Below the pieces are notes generated by a model, which was given only the letters and a program-made list of their open reading frames with translations, searched no databases and was not told where the DNA came from. From contig BFEA01000001.1 of the NCBI GenBank assembly GCA_003427395.1, positions 11,369,629 to 11,391,824 of the forward strand: a stretch of 22,196 nucleotides of DNA, written 5' to 3'. Numbering within the stretch: position 1 is the first letter of the stretch; every line of letters begins with the position of its first letter. Positions 18,632-22,196 of the stretch are shown here, one piece after another. The stretch is from Chara braunii. Taxonomy: Eukaryota > Streptophyta > Charophyceae > Charales > Characeae. The translations under genes were made by a program, and so were the position numbers.

Positions 18632-19180
18632 ATATATATATATGTACGTGAGTGCCGACAGTCAAAATCCAAAGTCCGAATCACCAAACATACCTGCAAT
18701 CACATCAAAGATTCAACCAAAAAGTTAATGCACTACACAGGGTCAACTTCAACCATTCTCTGCACTCACACCCCTTGCTTTTAGCCATACAAACCTCACT
18801 CTTGTGCAACTCCTCAAAATAAAATACTCAGTACTTTTCTTTAAATGACCATTCAAATAAAGTCCGGGTGAAAACACAACAAAACAGTTGAAATCACAAG
18901 GCCAAAACCTTTAGGTTGAGTGACAGGAGTGGATTGGAGTTGAGTCGTAAACCGATGAATCGACAACCGACCTGTTATCAGTGATAACAAAAAATGATCC
19001 TCGTAGGATCAAGCTGACACTAGCCCAAATCCTGAATCAATTGATCAGAAGACCTGTGACACAAGACAGACCAATCCCAAGCTAAGTCTATAAGCTCATG
19101 GAGAATAATCCCCATATCACGATCTCACTCAAATCATCCTATTTAATTAAGCCTAATTCTACCTCTAAGCAAATGTCAAA
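18632..19180. other. Non-coding stretch with two adjacent perfect hairpins
   Basis: No gene is seen. GTTATCA-G-TGATAAC (18974-18988) and GATCCT-CGT-AGGATC (18996-19010) are perfect short palindromic hairpins eight bases apart. ATCAATTGAT follows near 19036. They open the hairpin-rich region that extends to the right edge of the window. Confidence 0.6.
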
Positions 19181-19184
19181 GAAA

Positions 19185-19830
19185 ATGTAGACCTTTGGCA
19201 GAATCTCCTCTATACAGAGTGGATTGTCAAAATTGCCACGTGTCAAAATATAATCTAACTCCTTCAAACTAAGAAAATTTCGGCAGCGCTTCCCGTAGGG
19301 AAAGTGCCTTCCCAAAATTTATAATAACTCAAACATGAAAACAAACATAATCTCTAATTCTGAAAAATCAAATTTTGTCTAACTTCATGAATTAGTAGAA
19401 ATTTGGACAGTACTTCCTTTAGAAAGGTAGACTTTCCAGATTTATACTAAGTCAGAAATAAACTCAGAAGTATGACATAAACTCAAACTAAGACAAAATT
19501 TAACCAACTCCTTAGATTTGTAGAAATTTCGGCAGCGCTTCCCGTAAAGAAAGTGTTATTCCAAGATTTATACAAAGCTAAGCTCAGAATAAAAAATGAC
19601 TTTGACTTCTCAGTGTCTACTTCTGTCTAACTCTTTGAATTAATAAAAATTTGGGCAACACTCCCTTTAGAAAATGTGGTATTCCATATTTTTACTAAGC
19701 CAAAAAGTCAGAAAAGTTAGACCGTGAAAAAGATAAAGTCTGACCAACTCCTTGGTTTTGCAGAAATTTCGGCAACACTTCCCGTAGAGAAAGTGACTTA
19801 CCAAGATTTATACAAGGCCAAGTATAACAA
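19185..19830. repeat. Tandem array of roughly 120-bp units with A-B-A-B-A order
   Basis: Five units carry AAATTT at 19275, 19399, 19524, 19647 and 19764 (spacings 124, 125, 123, 117). Each is preceded by a TAACTCCTT-like block and followed by a GGCAGC-like block, a semi-palindromic core and a CCAAGATTTATAC-like block. Units 1, 3 and 5 share CTTCCCGTAGGGAAAGTG-type cores. Units 2 and 4 share CTTCCTTTAGAAAGGTAG-type cores. Hence a dimeric unit of about 249 bp. A weaker unit with TTTGGCAGAATCTCCTCTAT precedes the array near 19194. There is no coding potential. Function unknown; it could be part of a retroelement's non-coding region or of a non-coding RNA. Confidence 0.82.
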
Positions 19831-20065
19831 AAAATCACAGAAAATGCAGAATTTGACCTAAGTAAAATAAACTTAGCTCATAAAATGCAGGAATTGAAAC
19901 TAACTCATATTGCTCTGGCACGTGGCGAGCAACTAAAACAACTACCTATCAAACTGAAACTCGGACTAAGTAGCAGCCTCACTAAGTCATATGCAGACCA
20001 AACCACTCACCATCCCCAAAGTTATTTTAACAAACAGTAGTTCATAATCTTTCAATGATTTACCC
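19831..20065. other. Spacer between the two repeat arrays
   Basis: No gene is seen. It includes TTGCTC...GAGCAA around a loop with CACGTG (about 19909-19931), another short perfect hairpin of this region. Confidence 0.5.
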
Positions 20066-20681
20066 CTTTATACCCAACTTACATAGGGCATAAAGCTAGA
20101 CCACCCAAACTTATGGAACATGTCTAGCTCAGTCATGAAGTATACACAAACACAGGGCATAACAACTTTTCTCCTCTTTGGGCATGTGACTAGGTGACCC
20201 TAGCCGCTTTTAACTGTTTAAATATCCAAAATTTATATAATTATCTACACTTAGTCTTTTGAGGTAGCATATAACTGAACCGATCATCTTCAACTCAAGA
20301 TTCAGCCTGCCCCTTCGTACCCCAATTTTATTCTTAATTTATACTCTCTTCTGTTGGTGATAAGCTATAGTCAGACCACCCAAACTTATAAAACCCTGTT
20401 TGACTAACCTGTTCATAGATAAAATAATAATAAAGTATAGCCAAGTTATAACCTTTTGAAGCATGTGCGAGGCGCTGGACCAAGACCACCCAAACTTATG
20501 GAACATGTCTTGGTCCGCTGCCTGGTTAATTTCCACAAAGCCAGATTTAGAAAAAAACTGAAGGAAACCCCAAATAAACAAGGCGACCAAGCCACCCAAA
20601 CTTATAGAATATGTCTGGTTCTCCAGACAATTCAAAATAAACATAGCATTGGGTCTTCCCAAACTTATGAAACTGACCCAA
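20066..20681. repeat. Series of six hairpins with conserved loop and variable complementary stems
   Basis: Hairpins lie at 20066-20095, 20094-20129, 20368-20406, 20477-20516, 20585-20620 and 20649-20681. The loops of copies 2-5 start CACCCAAACTTAT; copies 2 and 4 have the same 20-base loop CACCCAAACTTATGGAACAT. Copy 6 has TTCCCAAACTTATGAAACT, and copy 1 keeps AACTTA. The arms differ: CTTTATACCC, AGCTAGAC, TAGTCAGAC, GGACCAAGAC, GACCAAGC and TTGGGTC. Each is matched by a complementary partner arm (perfect in copies 2, 4 and 6; one mismatch in 1 and 5; one G.T in 3 and two in 5). No open frame uses this pattern. The class is not one I recognise. Confidence 0.8.
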
Positions 20682-21330
20682 CCCTTGATTGACCCGGTCA
20701 AACTTCATGCAATATAGCCTTTCTCCCATCCTTCCCCCAGATGCAATCCCACAAGCTGCTTTCAGTCAAACAACAAAACTGAAACTGACATTGCACAATC
20801 ATTCCTTTACTTAGTCTGGATTGTGTCCTGAAAGGCAAGCTGAAAGCCAAAGTAGGGATGCAGGCAATATACTCAGTCAAAACATAGTCAGGAGTACAGA
20901 TACTGGGTTATAACTGGGTTTATAGAAGGAAAGCAATGGTTACCTTTCAGTTTTCTGCCTCCATAACTCCTCATGAGTTCCGACAGAGCTCCCGCAATCA
21001 GTGGGATGACTCCCCACAGAGTCTTGCTGCGGTCCTACGGGTTGCAATCCCGCTTGCCGCCTTCCTCTTAAAACAGGATTAGACTTAGAATAAGAAAGGC
21101 AGAATATAAGGGGTTTCAAATGCTCGAGATGCAAAGGGGGACAATTCAACTCTCAGGAGAGGGCCTTGATACCTTCACTCGCCTGAGGGTCCCGCAATGG
21201 CAACCAACGTAATAGCTTGGTCAACTCCTGACGTCGATTGCTAATGTCAATCCTCCACTGACCTCACAAATCGCAGCACTAACCCCCTACTTGTCCAGTC
21301 TGATCACCTCCCCGAGTCTCAACACCTCTC
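20682..21330. other. Non-coding stretch, no recognised gene
   Basis: A perfect hairpin TTTCAGT/ACTGAAA lies at 20760-20784. Open frames of 60-70 codons on the minus strand carry no recognisable domain. Confidence 0.5.
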
Positions 21331-21880
21331 CTCAGCCCAATCGCGGCCGCCTAGCAGCCTGTAACAGTCCACAACCGCCGGCGGCAGGGTGCAACAGCAT
21401 ACAATGCCAACAGTAGACAGCAGCCTGCACGCAGCACCAGTACACAGTGGCGGTGAATAGCAACGGCGACAGTCAACAGCAGCCACATCCCGCACACAGT
21501 CCACAAATGCAGCAATAGTCAACTGCAGCCGTTTGCCACAGCCTGCAGCACCCAACAGTATGGGGCAGCCAGCAGCAACCATTCATAGCCAACAGATGCT
21601 GCAGCAGCTTGCAACAGTCAGCGGCAACCGTTTACCACAGTTTGTAGCAACCAGCGGTGATCAACAGTATTCAACAGCCACAGCCTATGCCCTGTCAAGA
21701 GTTCCAACATCATCTGTCAAGATTTAATCAAGTGATCTGGCTGCGCACGCCCGTGCCTAGGCAAGTGACCCAGCAGCAACTGCTTGTGCACAGCCAGTAG
21801 TCAGCCACCAACCGTAACAATAGCTGGCAGTGGCCAGCAGTAGCCAGTAGCTGGCAACAACCAGTCGTACAGAACCATGT
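21331..21880. repeat. Degenerate CAG/CAA-rich low-complexity DNA
   Basis: Irregular CAGCAGC, CAACAGTC and AGCAACC words recur throughout, with longer partial repeats such as GCAGCC-G-AACAGT and CCAGTAGCTGGCAAC. The open frames across it (for example 21319-21582 minus) only translate this bias. It looks like an eroded trinucleotide or minisatellite expansion. Confidence 0.65.
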
Positions 21881-22075
21881 CAGATCACTGACCAGTTTGT
21901 CCCAACGAAGTCAAACTGTCTAGCAGCCCTCCTGTGACGCACGTGCAGGGGGCACGTGCGGAGATGGTGAGAGAGAGAAAGATGAGAGGGACACCCACAC
22001 ACGAAGCAGCAGCTGAGAGAAAGGTCCAGTCCGGCTCAATGAACGAATCAACATTTCAATGAATGAACCTACCGC

Positions 22076-22189
22076 CCTGGACCAAGGCCGAAATGATATA
22101 TCGGCCTAGGTCCAGGTGCGGACATCCTGGTACCGGACCAGGGTCAGGCCAACGGCCTGAAACTGGTCCGGCCTCACTGCCGGGCCGGA
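22076..22189. repeat. Cluster of three strong GC-rich hairpins at the window edge
   Basis: Hairpin 1 (22076-22116) has 16-base arms CCTGGACCAAGGCCGA and TCGGCCTAGGTCCAGG with one mismatch and a 9-base loop. Hairpin 2 (22133-22171) has 18-base arms with one 2x2 internal mismatch and an AAC loop. Hairpin 3 (22167-22189) has perfect arms TCCGGCC/GGCCGGA and overlaps the end of hairpin 2. The series may continue beyond the window. Confidence 0.85.
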
Positions 22190-22196
22190 GGGGTAC

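Noticed and set aside
20066-20681. CRISPR-like array
   Set aside because: The repeated part is a hairpin loop with changing stems at irregular spacing (70-270 bp), not constant repeats with constant-length spacers, and the context is a plant genome without cas genes.
21319-21727. Gln/Ala-rich coding exon in the CAG/CAA-rich stretch
   Set aside because: The repeat is irregular on both strands, open frames are short and antiparallel, and no conserved sequence surrounds them.

Overview
The window looks like intergenic, repeat-dominated nuclear DNA of a land plant. The reasons are a plant-type L1 LINE (DUF4283/CCHC-like ORF1 with a downstream EN-RT-zf-RVT ORF2), several families of short non-autonomous inverted-repeat elements, strongly AT-rich TE-laden stretches, and no intact protein-coding gene. 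Nothing in it supports a bacterial or viral origin. The species cannot be named from the sequence alone.

Layout. 1-350: (TC)n and degenerate (CTAT)n simple repeats, with one N at 342. 351-1440: a GC-richer non-coding stretch with three CACGTG G-boxes, two of them exact 10-bp reverse complements. 1478-2215: a three-unit tandem array with an internal 71-bp duplication. 2240-2440: a small terminal-inverted-repeat element. 3183-3693: a 511-bp fold-back element. 4474-8563: five copies of one roughly 265-bp MITE-like family with CTAGGCTACCAG-type ends, in AT-rich DNA. 8762-8993: a diverged direct duplication. 9000-10890: AT-rich DNA with no recognisable feature. 11224-17340: a decayed, nearly full-length LINE on the minus strand. 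17341-18253: moderately GC-rich sequence without a recognised gene.

18254-18631 is almost certainly an assembly error. Two identical 170-bp copies flank a perfect back-to-back pair of 19-bp Tn5 mosaic ends, which is the Nextera mate-pair junction adapter. The duplicated copy and the adapter (208 bp) should be removed.

18970-22196 is unusually rich in perfect or near-perfect short hairpins. It includes a roughly 120-bp tandem array with A-B-A-B-A higher-order order (19255-19830). It also includes a series of hairpins that share an almost invariant loop (core CCCAAACTTAT) while their stem arms differ from copy to copy yet stay complementary (20066-20681), and a GC-rich cluster of three strong hairpins at the right edge (22076-22189). 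The conserved-loop/covarying-stem series is the most intriguing undescribed structure here.

There is no operon-like or cooperating gene set. The only coding remnants are those of the LINE, whose catalytic signatures can still be read through many stop codons and a few frameshifts.
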